Assembly (NCBI GenBank): GCA_036525795.1
Contig: DATCZS010000166.1
Coordinates: 1-15,787, forward strand
Length of the DNA stretch: 15,787 bases
Reading direction: 5' to 3'
Source of the DNA: DATCZS01 sp036525795
GTDB taxonomy: Bacteria > Actinomycetota > Acidimicrobiia > Spongiisociales > ZC4RG35
A model generated the notes under the pieces. The model was not told where the DNA came from and ran no database searches. It saw nothing but the letters and a program-made list of their open reading frames with translations. The position numbers and the translations under genes are program-made. Shown piece by piece: positions 6,579-13,299 of this stretch; positions within the stretch are counted from its first letter, which is position 1, and every line of letters starts with the position of its first letter.

Positions 6579-7637
6579 ATGACCAAGATCGTGCACGTGG
6601 TGGGAACGGGGACCATCGGCGAGCCTCTGATCGGCCTGTTGGCCGACCATCGGGAGGATTTCGGGATCGACGAGGTGACCTTCCACAAGCGCACCCCGCT
6701 GATCACCGAGCGCAGCAAGGTCAACGACCTGGTGCGTCGCGGGGCGGTGCTGTCCACCGACGACGACCGGAGAGAGGCGTTCGAGGAACTCGGCCACGCA
6801 CCGAAGTTCGGCGCCCGCGAGGCGATCGAACGGGCGTCGGTGGTCATCGACTGCACGCCGGTGGGCAACCAGATGAAAGATGACTTCTACTCGTCGGCTC
6901 ATGGGCCACTCGGGTTTCTCGCCCAGGGATCCGAGTTCGGCTTCGGGAAGATGTATGCCCGGGGCATCAACGACCAGGCGCTGGAGGCCGGTGCGGACCG
7001 GTTCCTCCACATCGTGTCGTGCAACACCCACAACATCGCCGTGCTCCTCAAGTCGATCGGCATGGACCCGGACGGCACCAACCACGTCGAGGACGGCGAG
7101 TTCCTGTGCATCCGGCGGTCGAACGACATAAGCCAGGACTCCGGATTCGTCCCGTCGCCTTCGGTGGAGCGGCACAAGGACGAGCGTTTCGGGACCCACC
7201 ACGCCCGAGATGCCCATGGCCTCTTCGCCACCCTCGGATACGACCTCAACCTCCACTCGTCCGCGCTGAAGCTCAACACCCAGTACATGCACGCGATCCA
7301 CTTCCGGATCGACCTCGACCACGAGATCACCGTCGACGAGGTGATGGACAAGCTGATGGCGAACACCCGTGTCGCCGTGACCCACAAGCGATCGGCGAAC
7401 CAGGTGTTCAGCTTCGGCCGCGATCACGGCTACTTCGGGCGCATCCTCTCCCAGACGGTGGTGGCGCTCGACACGGTCTCGGTGCGCGGAGGCTCTCAGG
7501 TGGTGGGCTTCTGTTTCACGCCCCAGGACGGGACCCCGCTGCTGTCGACGCTCGCCGCCACGCTGTGGTACCTGGACCCGGCGAGGATGGAGGCGGGCCT
7601 CGACGTGCTGCGGCCGTACATCTTCCGCGAGGTGTGA
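6579..7637 (+). CDS. Type II (archaeal-type) glyceraldehyde-3-phosphate dehydrogenase-like protein
   Basis: This 352-residue protein has an N-terminal nucleotide-binding motif (VVGTGTIGEPL, residues 7-17), a basic stretch HKRTP (36-40) that aligns by eye with the SKTRP of archaeal GAPDH, and VIDCTPVGNQ (89-98), close to the archaeal VIDCTPEG. The key segment is HIVSCNTHNIAVLL (144-157). SCNT with Cys148 matches the catalytic cysteine site of archaeal type II GAPDH (SCNTT), here with His at the following position. Later parts also follow the archaeal layout: RRSNDISQ, HH, TQYMHAIHFRIDLDHEITVDEVM, TRVAV. From this I infer the type II GAPDH fold and a phosphorylating or related aldehyde dehydrogenase chemistry. 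The real substrate and cofactor are open. The start is set by GGAGGAG before ATG 6579; an in-frame ATG at 6564 has no such site. The gene diverges from the ScfR-type regulator. Confidence 0.6.
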   Translation: MTKIVHVVGTGTIGEPLIGLLADHREDFGIDEVTFHKRTPLITERSKVNDLVRRGAVLSTDDDRREAFEELGHAPKFGAREAIERASVVIDCTPVGNQMKDDFYSSAHGPLGFLAQGSEFGFGKMYARGINDQALEAGADRFLHIVSCNTHNIAVLLKSIGMDPDGTNHVEDGEFLCIRRSNDISQDSGFVPSPSVERHKDERFGTHHARDAHGLFATLGYDLNLHSSALKLNTQYMHAIHFRIDLDHEITVDEVMDKLMANTRVAVTHKRSANQVFSFGRDHGYFGRILSQTVVALDTVSVRGGSQVVGFCFTPQDGTPLLSTLAATLWYLDPARMEAGLDVLRPYIFREV

Positions 7638-7695
7638 CGCGGGATCTTCCGTCTGACCCTTCCGCCCCGCTGCGGGCAGGGAGGATGCTGGAGGC

Positions 7696-8625
7696 GTGGA
7701 ACTCGCGCTGGCGCTCGGCGCCGTCCTCCTCGGTTTCGCGGCCGCCATCGGGGGGAGCCGGGTGGCGGTGCGCAATGCCGCCTCGCTCGCGGCGGGCAGC
7801 CGGATCCCGCCGTTCGTGATCGGCCTGACCCTGATCGCCATCGGAACCGACCTGCCTGAGATCGCCAATTCGATCGCCTCTTCGATTTCCGGTCACGGCG
7901 ACCTCAACGTGGGGGACTCGGTCGGATCGACCGTCACCCAGATCACCCTCGTCCTCGGGTTGCTCCCCTTCATCGTCGGGCCGTTCGCGGTCTCCCGTCG
8001 ATCGATTGGGGGAATCGGCATCGCCACCGCGGTCATGCTCGGGGTGGGAACGGTGCTGGTCGCAGACGGGTTCCTGTCGCGGGTCGATGCCTCCGTGCTG
8101 ATGGCGATGTGGGTTGTCGCCTCGGCGGTGCTGTGGAGGATCCTTCCCAAGACCGGCGTTCCCGAGCTTCCGCTGGGAGGCCGGGTCCTGCGCCGCATCG
8201 CCGCCGCCATCTTCTCCCTGGCGGTGGTCGGGGCGGGCGCATACCTCGCGGTGCAGGGGTTCGTGGTGGTGGCCGAGGTCGTCGGTGTGCCCGAGTACGT
8301 GATCAGCTTCTTCGGGGCATCGATCGGCACCTCGCTGCCCGAACTGGTCGTCGACATCACCGCCATTCGAGCCGGCAACCGGGAGATGGCGGTGGGCGAT
8401 GTCATGGGCTCGTCGATGGTCGACGCATCGCTCTCGATCGGTGCCGGGCCCATGGTGGCCCCCGTGGCGGTGACGGCCGATCTGGCCGTTCGGGGCTCAC
8501 TGGCGGCGATGGGGGTGGTGGGGGTGGTGGCGGCGGTGCTGGCGATCCGGGAGAAGCACACCCGCCTGTCGGGCGCCGCTCTCCTGATGATCTACCTCGC
8601 GTTCTACCCGCTGATGCTGGCGTGA
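7696..8625 (+). CDS. CaCA-superfamily cation antiporter (YrbG-like), atypical alpha-repeats
   Basis: This 309-residue integral membrane protein has about ten hydrophobic segments. Its two inverted halves are typical of Ca2+/cation antiporters. Alpha-repeat 1 contains GTDLPE (50-55) and VGDSVGSTVTQ (72-82). Alpha-repeat 2 contains GTSLPE (211-216) and VGDVMGSSMVD (233-243). The ion-binding glutamates are kept in both. In well-studied Na+/Ca2+ exchangers the second half of each repeat reads GN..GSN..N; here the asparagines are replaced (GSTVTQ, GSSMVD), and the first motif has Asp in place of Ser. Ion choice may therefore differ from Na+/Ca2+ exchange. The GTG start gives the expected N-terminal helix, but its GGAGG lies only one base upstream, so start confidence is moderate. 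It lies 58 bases after the GAPDH-like gene and could share its transcript. Confidence 0.8.
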   Translation: MELALALGAVLLGFAAAIGGSRVAVRNAASLAAGSRIPPFVIGLTLIAIGTDLPEIANSIASSISGHGDLNVGDSVGSTVTQITLVLGLLPFIVGPFAVSRRSIGGIGIATAVMLGVGTVLVADGFLSRVDASVLMAMWVVASAVLWRILPKTGVPELPLGGRVLRRIAAAIFSLAVVGAGAYLAVQGFVVVAEVVGVPEYVISFFGASIGTSLPELVVDITAIRAGNREMAVGDVMGSSMVDASLSIGAGPMVAPVAVTADLAVRGSLAAMGVVGVVAAVLAIREKHTRLSGAALLMIYLAFYPLMLA

Positions 8626-8648
8626 CGCCGGGTTCGAGGCGGGGAGGG

Positions 8649-8668
8649 CCGGGGGATCTGGTTCCCGG
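8649..8668 (+). terminator. Hairpin after the antiporter gene, first of two
   Basis: CCGGGGG and TTCCCGG can pair over 7 bp, with two G-T wobbles and a 6-base loop, 24 bases after the antiporter stop. There is no T-run. Together with the next hairpin it may form a terminator without a T-tract. Confidence 0.3.
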
Positions 8669-8679
8669 AGTCGCCGATG

Positions 8680-8698
8680 GGCGGAGCGGTCCTCCGCC
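8680..8698 (+). terminator. Hairpin after the antiporter gene, second of two
   Basis: GGCGGAG and CTCCGCC form a perfect 7-bp stem with a 5-base loop (CGGTC). It lies between the antiporter stop and the promoter of the next small gene, which is where a terminator would be expected. No T-run follows. Confidence 0.4.
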
Positions 8699-8733
8699 GG
8701 TGTCGACGTGGCTCCCTACCCATCGCCTCCCGG

Positions 8734-8739
8734 TACGCT
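8734..8739 (+). promoter_or_regulatory. -10 element placed for leaderless transcription of the small helical gene
   Basis: TACGCT fits TANNNT and is separated by six bases from the ATG at 8746, so transcription could begin at the start codon itself. No ribosome-binding site precedes this ATG, which agrees with a leaderless mRNA. Confidence 0.45.
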
Positions 8740-8745
8740 GGCGCC

Positions 8746-9018
8746 ATGGACGGGAAAGAGCAGCGCCAGGCACTGACCGCCGCCGAGCGGGCCGTCGAGG
8801 CGCTCGGTCGCCACGACCCGGCAGGAGCCCGCATGGCGATTGCCACCGCCGTCGAGAAGGACCAGATCGGCGTGTTCGCGCAACTGGCCGATGCCGTGTA
8901 CCTGGCAGCGTCCCAGCTGGAGGCCGATGACCGTATCGGCCAGGCGACGTGGAATCAGCTGGCAGACGCCGTGGGGCCCGGACCTCTCCAGGCCCTGGTC
9001 GAACAGTTCCGGGACTGA
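8746..9018 (+). CDS. Small helical protein of unknown function upstream of the PHP enzyme
   Basis: This encodes a 90-residue, soluble, alanine-rich protein predicted by eye to be almost all alpha-helical. I do not recognise its family. Residues 9-45 (ALTAAERAVEALGRHDPAGA and onward) look like two helices of a TPR-like hairpin. The C-terminal half (QLADAVYLAASQLEADDRIG, then TWNQLADAVGPGPLQALVEQ) repeats the word QLADAV. There are no cysteines, signal peptide or membrane segment. The ATG at 8746 is chosen because a -10 element sits six bases upstream; longer in-frame forms begin in a hairpin region. The stop is three bases before the GTG of the PHP-family gene, so the two genes are almost certainly co-transcribed and may be functionally linked. 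Confidence 0.7.
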   Translation: MDGKEQRQALTAAERAVEALGRHDPAGARMAIATAVEKDQIGVFAQLADAVYLAASQLEADDRIGQATWNQLADAVGPGPLQALVEQFRD

Positions 9019-9021
9019 GGC

Positions 9022-9897
9022 GTGAGCGACCACCATCTCCACCTTCATCCCCATGACCCCGAACCCGGCGGTCCTCCGCCGGGCGAGTACCCCGACGGAT
9101 GGATCGAGTCGTACGTGGAGGAGGCCGCCCGCCGTGGCGTGACAGAACTCGGGTTCACCGAGCACCTCTACAGATGCGTGGAGTCGGAGCCGGTGCTCGG
9201 ACCGTTCTGGGAATCGGAACCGGATGTCGAGCTCGCCGAACACAGCAGGGCGTTCGTCGAAGCCGATCGCACGCTGTCACTCGAGAGCTATGTGACGGCG
9301 GTGCTCGGCGCCCGGGATCGGGGCCTCCCGGTTGCCCTGGGCCTGGAGATCGACTTCTTCCCGGAGACCTTCGAGGCGGTACTCGAGCTGATCGACCCGT
9401 ACCCGTGGGATTTCCTGATCGGGTCGGTGCACTGGATCGGCGGCTGGGCGATCGATTCGTCGGCCGCCACGGTCGGATTCGAGCGCAAAGGGCTCGAGTG
9501 GGCGTGGGAGCGCTACTTCGAGCTCGTGGTGCAGCTGGCGTCGTCCGGGGGAGTCGACGTGCTGGCGCACGTGGACCTTCCCAAGAAGTACGGGTTTCGC
9601 CTCCCGGCCGAGCCGCGTGCCGGTTATGCCGCCGTCGTGGCGGCGGCGTCCGGTTCGGGGACGGCGGTCGAGGTGTCATCGCAGGGCCTCCGCAAGCCGG
9701 CCAACGAGGTGTACCCGTCGCCGGCGTTCCTGAGCCTGTTTCACGACTCGGGCGTGCCGGTCACCCTCGCGTCAGACGCCCACCTTCCCGGCGAGGCGGG
9801 ATGGGGCCACGACCAGGTGGTCGCGGCGGCGCGAGCCGCCGGCTATTCGACCCGGCTCCGGTTCGAGCGCCGCCGCCGGTTCGAGGTCCCCCTGTGA
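9022..9897 (+). CDS. PHP-family phosphoesterase, probable histidinol-phosphatase (HisK type)
   Basis: This 291-residue polymerase-and-histidinol-phosphatase (PHP) domain enzyme forms a metal-dependent TIM-barrel-like hydrolase. Metal ligands are visible in order: the HLH motif in SDHHLHLH (His6, His8), FTEH (45-48), GLEID (107-111), GSVHW (134-138), LAHVDLPKKYG (181-191) and the C-terminal SDAH (251-254). This arrangement and the length match HisK-type histidinol-phosphatases of the histidine pathway. Related PHP enzymes act on other phosphate monoesters, so the substrate is probable and not certain. No other his genes are nearby. The GTG start directly follows the previous stop (three bases between), with TGAGG as a weak ribosome site. 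Confidence 0.82.
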   Translation: MSDHHLHLHPHDPEPGGPPPGEYPDGWIESYVEEAARRGVTELGFTEHLYRCVESEPVLGPFWESEPDVELAEHSRAFVEADRTLSLESYVTAVLGARDRGLPVALGLEIDFFPETFEAVLELIDPYPWDFLIGSVHWIGGWAIDSSAATVGFERKGLEWAWERYFELVVQLASSGGVDVLAHVDLPKKYGFRLPAEPRAGYAAVVAAASGSGTAVEVSSQGLRKPANEVYPSPAFLSLFHDSGVPVTLASDAHLPGEAGWGHDQVVAAARAAGYSTRLRFERRRRFEVPL

Positions 9898-9906
9898 CCC
9901 GGTAGA

Positions 9907-9929
9907 GGCCGGTGCCGGTTCTCCCGGCC
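9907..9929 (+). terminator. Hairpin after the PHP gene
   Basis: GGCCGG and CCGGCC pair over 6 bp around an 11-base loop, nine bases after the PHP gene stop. No T-run follows. It may be a terminator without a T-tract or chance symmetry in GC-rich DNA. Confidence 0.25.
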
Positions 9930-9996
9930 GCGATCGCCCACCGTGGCGCCAACTCCTGAATCCCGGCCGGTCGGGTTCGAAGCGCCCGGGCTCCTC

Positions 9997-10002
9997 TACC
10001 CT
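9997..10002 (+). promoter_or_regulatory. Candidate -10 element directly before rimO
   Basis: TACCCT fits TANNNT and lies nine bases before the rimO ATG. The bases between are pyrimidine-rich and contain no ribosome-binding site. The transcript probably starts at or within a few bases of the start codon. Confidence 0.35.
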
Positions 10003-10011
10003 TCTCCCCAC

Positions 10012-11331
10012 ATGTCTGCTCCCTCGGTCTGGTTGACCACACTCGGCTGCGCCAAGAACCAGGTCGACTCGGAGAAGGTGGAGGTGATGCTCGGCGAGGC
10101 CGGGTACACCCTCGCCGAATCCCCCGAGTCGGCCGACGTGGTGATGGTCAACACCTGCGCATTCATCGAGGAGGCCAGGCGCGAGTCCGTGGAGACGATC
10201 CTCGACCTGCAGGGGTCGAAACGCCGGGACGCCAAGACCGTGGTGATCGGGTGCATGGCGCAGCGGTTCGGCGTCGAGGTCGAAGCCGCCCTTCCCGAGG
10301 TCGACGCCGTGCTCGGTCTCGACCGGTACGGAGAGCTGGTCGGCACCCTCGATCGGCTCACCTCGTGGCGCCCGGTGGAGGTGCGGCGTCGTCCCATCAT
10401 GGACATCCTCCATGTGGTCGATCGGCCCGCGCCAACGCTTCCGTATGCCTATGTCAAGGTGGCGGAGGGATGCGACAAGCCGTGCACCTTCTGCGCGATT
10501 CCGCTGATCCGCGGCGCCCAGCGGTCGCGTCGGCCGATCGAGATACGCGACGAGATCGCCGGGCTCGCCCGGGCAGGCGTGTCCGAGGTGGTCCTCGTCG
10601 CCCAGGACCTCGCCGCCTACGGCAGGGACGTCGAGGACGACTGGAACATCGTCGACCTGCTGCGTTTCGTGTCCGTGGTTTCGGGAATCGAGTCGATCCG
10701 CCTCCTCTACCTGTACCCCAAGGAGATTCGACCCTCGTTGATCGAGGAGATGGCGACCAACCCGGTCGTCGCCTCGTACTTCGACCTGTCGCTCCAGCAC
10801 GCGTCCCGGAGGCTTCTGCGCGGGATGAGAAGGCCGGGGGACGGCAATCGCCACCTGGAGCTGATCGGAGACATCAGAGACGCCGCCCCCGACGCCGCCT
10901 TGCGCAGCTCGTTCATCGTGGGTTTCCCGGGGGAGACCGAAGACGACGTCGAAGAACTCGCCTCGTTCCTGTCTGCGGCACGTCTCGACTGGGCCGGCTT
11001 CTTCCCGTATTCGCCCGAGGTGGGAACGCCCGCAGCGGAGATGCCCGGTCGAGTCGATCGGGGTGAAGTCGAGGATCGCCTGCGCCACCTCGCCGGAATC
11101 CAGGAGGAGATCACGGCGGATGCCAATGCCGCCCTGATCGGCCGGACGCTTCGGGTGTTGGTGGACCAGGTCGAAGACGACACACCCGTCGGGCGCTCGT
11201 ACCGTGAAGCCCCGGAGATCGACGGCGTCGTGCTGCTCGATCGCGGTGTTCCCGGCGAATGGGTCAGCGCCGAGATCACGTCCTCGATCGGCACGGACCT
11301 GGAAGGGGTGGTCCTCGATGTCGAGCCCTGA
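10012..11331 (+). CDS. rimO: Ribosomal protein S12 methylthiotransferase RimO
   Basis: This 439-residue radical SAM enzyme adds a methylthio group to the conserved aspartate of ribosomal protein S12. The N-terminal UPF0004 domain has the three cluster cysteines in LGCAKNQVDSE (Cys13), MVNTCAFI (Cys49) and IGCMAQR (Cys81). The radical SAM motif CDKPCTFC (Cys154, Cys158, Cys161) follows. The C-terminus (about 375-439) has the size and position of the TRAM domain. The form LGCAKN...D and the lack of a tRNA-type MiaB pattern favour RimO over MiaB. The start ATG at 10012 places LTTLGC close to the N-terminus as usual; an upstream in-frame extension would cross the promoter. In many actinobacteria rimO follows ftsK; here nine kilobases of other genes lie between them. 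Confidence 0.93.
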   Translation: MSAPSVWLTTLGCAKNQVDSEKVEVMLGEAGYTLAESPESADVVMVNTCAFIEEARRESVETILDLQGSKRRDAKTVVIGCMAQRFGVEVEAALPEVDAVLGLDRYGELVGTLDRLTSWRPVEVRRRPIMDILHVVDRPAPTLPYAYVKVAEGCDKPCTFCAIPLIRGAQRSRRPIEIRDEIAGLARAGVSEVVLVAQDLAAYGRDVEDDWNIVDLLRFVSVVSGIESIRLLYLYPKEIRPSLIEEMATNPVVASYFDLSLQHASRRLLRGMRRPGDGNRHLELIGDIRDAAPDAALRSSFIVGFPGETEDDVEELASFLSAARLDWAGFFPYSPEVGTPAAEMPGRVDRGEVEDRLRHLAGIQEEITADANAALIGRTLRVLVDQVEDDTPVGRSYREAPEIDGVVLLDRGVPGEWVSAEITSSIGTDLEGVVLDVEP

Positions 11332-11355
11332 GCGCCGATCGCCGATCGCCGTGAC

Positions 11356-11370
11356 GGGAGATCACCTCCC
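11356..11370 (+). other. Inverted repeat covering the cinA ribosome-binding site
   Basis: GGGAG (11356-11360) and CTCCC (11366-11370) can pair around the loop ATCAC. The left arm is the only plausible ribosome site for cinA, and the right arm touches its ATG. In RNA this would partly hide the start. It may be chance. Confidence 0.3.
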
Positions 11371-12612
11371 ATGATCGTGGAGGTGGTGGCGGTGGGCACC
11401 GAGCTCCTGCTCGGCCAGATCGTGAACGGCAATGCCGCCACCATCGGCGCCGCCCTGGCCGAACACGGCTTCGACGTGCATTTCGGCCAGACCGTGGGAG
11501 ACAACCAGAAGCGGATGACCGAGGCGCTGAGACTGGCGATGTCGCGGGCGGACGCGGTCATCGTCACCGGCGGGATCGGCCCCACCCAGGACGACATCAC
11601 CCGCGAGGCGATCTCGGCGGTGTGCGGCCGCCCGCTGGTCCGGAATGAGGCATACGTCGACGAGCTCCGCCGCCGGTTCGAGTCGGTTGGGCGGGAGATG
11701 CCCGAGAACAACCTGCGCCAGGCCGACTACCCCGAGGGCGGCGAACAGCTCCCAAATCCCAAGGGGACCGCCCCGGGCATCGCCGTTCGACACGACGGCA
11801 CGTGGCTCTTCGCCCTCCCCGGCGTTCCCCAGGAGATGGAGACCCTGCTCCGTGACCATGTGCTTCCCCGTCTGCATGCGGCATCGGGCGACGGGCGGAC
11901 TCTGGTGAGCCGGTTGATCAGGTCGTGGGGCCGGTCGGAGTCGGCGGTCGCCGAGCTCCTCGACGACCTCTACGGCGCCTCCAATCCTTCGATCGCCTTT
12001 CTCGCCTCCTCGGGAGAGATCAAGGTCCGGATCAGCGCCAAGGCGGCGACCGCCGACGCGGCGCGGCGGCTGATCGAACCGGTCGAACAGACCGTCCGCA
12101 AGCGGCTGGGTTCGTCGGTGTTCGGTGCAGACGACGACACGGTCGAGAAGGTGGTGTTGGACCTCGCCGGCGAACGGGGTTGGACGATCGGCACCGCCGA
12201 ATCGGCCACCGGTGGCTTGATCGCCGCCCGGCTCACCTCGGTACCAGGGGCATCGGCGGTGTATCGAGGGAGCGTGGTCTCCTACGCCACCGACCTCAAA
12301 CGGAGGATGCTCGACGTGACCGATGCCGGACTGTCCCATGGGGTGGTGTCGGAGGCGGTGGCAACCGAGATGGCAGAAGGCGCCCGGGCCCTGCTCGCCG
12401 TCGACGCCGCGGTGGCGGTGACGGGTGCTGCCGGCCCCGACCCCCAGGAGGCGGAGGTGGGCACGATGATCATCGCCGTCGCCACTCCGGAACGTACCGG
12501 TGTGCGCACCCTGCGCCTGCCCGGGGATCGAGAACGGGTCCGCACCTACGCGTCCACCGCCGGGCTGCACCTCATGCGACTCGCCCTGTCGGGGGAGTGG
12601 TGGCGAACCTAG
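11371..12612 (+). CDS. cinA: CinA family protein: nicotinamide-nucleotide (NMN) amidohydrolase with MoaB-like domain
   Basis: This 413-residue CinA protein has an N-terminal molybdopterin-binding-like (COG1058) domain with VGTELLLGQIVN (8-19) and TGGIGPTQDDIT (66-77). A linker region follows with PNPKGTAPG and LPGVPQEME. The C-terminal PncC domain (about 255-413) has the nucleophile serine in GTAESATGGLIAARL (274-288), the lysine of SYATDLKRRMLDV and VTGAAGPD. In known PncC enzymes NMN is deamidated to nicotinic acid mononucleotide, recycling the NMN left by NAD-dependent DNA ligase; the N-terminal domain can have ADP-ribose pyrophosphatase activity. The glycine-rich loop after VTGAAGPD is unusual (DPQEAEVGT where GGT...VGT is common). 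It overlaps the thpR start by 13 bases and precedes recA, an arrangement seen in other bacteria. Confidence 0.93.
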   Translation: MIVEVVAVGTELLLGQIVNGNAATIGAALAEHGFDVHFGQTVGDNQKRMTEALRLAMSRADAVIVTGGIGPTQDDITREAISAVCGRPLVRNEAYVDELRRRFESVGREMPENNLRQADYPEGGEQLPNPKGTAPGIAVRHDGTWLFALPGVPQEMETLLRDHVLPRLHAASGDGRTLVSRLIRSWGRSESAVAELLDDLYGASNPSIAFLASSGEIKVRISAKAATADAARRLIEPVEQTVRKRLGSSVFGADDDTVEKVVLDLAGERGWTIGTAESATGGLIAARLTSVPGASAVYRGSVVSYATDLKRRMLDVTDAGLSHGVVSEAVATEMAEGARALLAVDAAVAVTGAAGPDPQEAEVGTMIIAVATPERTGVRTLRLPGDRERVRTYASTAGLHLMRLALSGEWWRT

Positions 12613-13145
12613 GTCGGATCTTCGTCGGGATCGCGCCCACCGAGGATGCGCGTCTCGCCCTGGTCGACGCGCTGGTCGCGATTCCCGATCTGCCCGGGCG
12701 GGTGGCGGCTCCCGGGAACTGGCATCTCACGTTGCGCTTCATCGGGAGGATGGAGGAGGTCTCGTTCGAACGGCTGCTGGGCGACCTCGATCAGGCGGAC
12801 AGGGGGGGACCGTTTCGGGTGCGCCTGGCCGGTATGGGGGCGTTCCCCAATCCCCGCCGGGCCGCGGTGCTGTGGGTGGGGGTGGACCAGGGATCGAAGG
12901 AACTGACTGCGCTCGCCGCCCAGATGGAGGAGATCGTCACCGGAATCGGGATCGAGGCCGAGGACCGTCCTTTTCATCCCCACCTGACGCTGTCCCGAAT
13001 CCGTCCTCCGCAGAACGTCGCGTCGATACTCGACGCCGGCGAAGCCATCTCGGTGACATGGCCGGCCGATCACCTGACGATCTACTCGTCGACGCCGGGA
13101 TCCGGCGGCGCCAGGTATGAGACCCTCGAGACCTTCGCCTTGTGA
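12600..13145 (+). CDS. thpR: RNA 2',3'-cyclic phosphodiesterase ThpR (LigT family, 2H)
   Basis: This is a 181-residue 2H phosphoesterase. Both catalytic tetrads are present: HLTLRF (from His42) and HPHLTLSR (HLTL from His128). They are spaced as in LigT/ThpR proteins, which open 2',3'-cyclic phosphates on RNA ends. The GTG at 12600 is chosen: GGGGGAG (12591-12597) precedes it, and the N-terminus then reads VANLGRIFVGIAP as in homologues. A GTG at 12597 would add one residue. The start lies inside the end of cinA, so translation is probably coupled. The gap to recA carries recA's own promoters, so recA need not depend on this transcript. Confidence 0.9.
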   Translation: MANLGRIFVGIAPTEDARLALVDALVAIPDLPGRVAAPGNWHLTLRFIGRMEEVSFERLLGDLDQADRGGPFRVRLAGMGAFPNPRRAAVLWVGVDQGSKELTALAAQMEEIVTGIGIEAEDRPFHPHLTLSRIRPPQNVASILDAGEAISVTWPADHLTIYSSTPGSGGARYETLETFAL

Positions 13146-13207
13146 CCGGGGGCGTCCGATCGCAGTGCGCCTCTCTCACCGGGTCGGCGGGACCGCCCAC
13201 CAGATGC

Positions 13208-13236
13208 TTGCAGTCGAACATCTGTTCGTGTAGCGT
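13208..13236 (+). promoter_or_regulatory. recA promoter P1 (sigma-A type, LexA-controlled)
   Basis: TTGCAG (13208-13213) and TAGCGT (13231-13236) are separated by exactly 17 bases, the ideal spacing. The LexA box lies wholly in the spacer, so bound LexA would block RNA polymerase. Predicted start of transcription is near 13243, giving a leader of about 57 bases to ATG 13300 or 87 to GTG 13330. Confidence 0.7.
13215..13228. promoter_or_regulatory. LexA (SOS) box upstream of recA
   Basis: CGAACATCTGTTCG has the GAAC-N4-GTTC core with flanking C and G, the known Gram-positive/actinobacterial SOS box. The dyad arms CGAAC and GTTCG are perfect. It is located between the -35 and -10 of the recA promoter. 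Confidence 0.9.
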
Positions 13237-13270
13237 CCCGACTCACACTGATGTGATTTCGGCCGGGAAT

Positions 13271-13293
13271 CTGTCAGACTCCGCCCGTACGGT
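13271..13293 (+). promoter_or_regulatory. recA promoter P2, PafBC/RecA-NDp type
   Basis: CTGTCAGAC (13271-13279), eight bases, then TACGGT (13288-13293) matches the mycobacterial RecA-NDp consensus tTGTCRgtg-N8-TAnnnT at the TGTCRG core, at the spacing and at the -10. This motif marks promoters activated by PafBC during DNA damage independently of LexA. The -10 ends six bases before ATG 13300, so transcription would start at or near that codon and yield a leaderless recA mRNA. Confidence 0.65.
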
Positions 13294-13299
13294 GCGGCC

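Noticed and set aside
6258..7868. Upstream extension of the regulator reading frame on the minus strand, which stays open back to 7868
   Set aside because: The extension runs antisense through the GAPDH-like gene and the intergenic region. The helix-turn-helix domain begins right after ATG 6257, which has a promoter and leader of sensible length.
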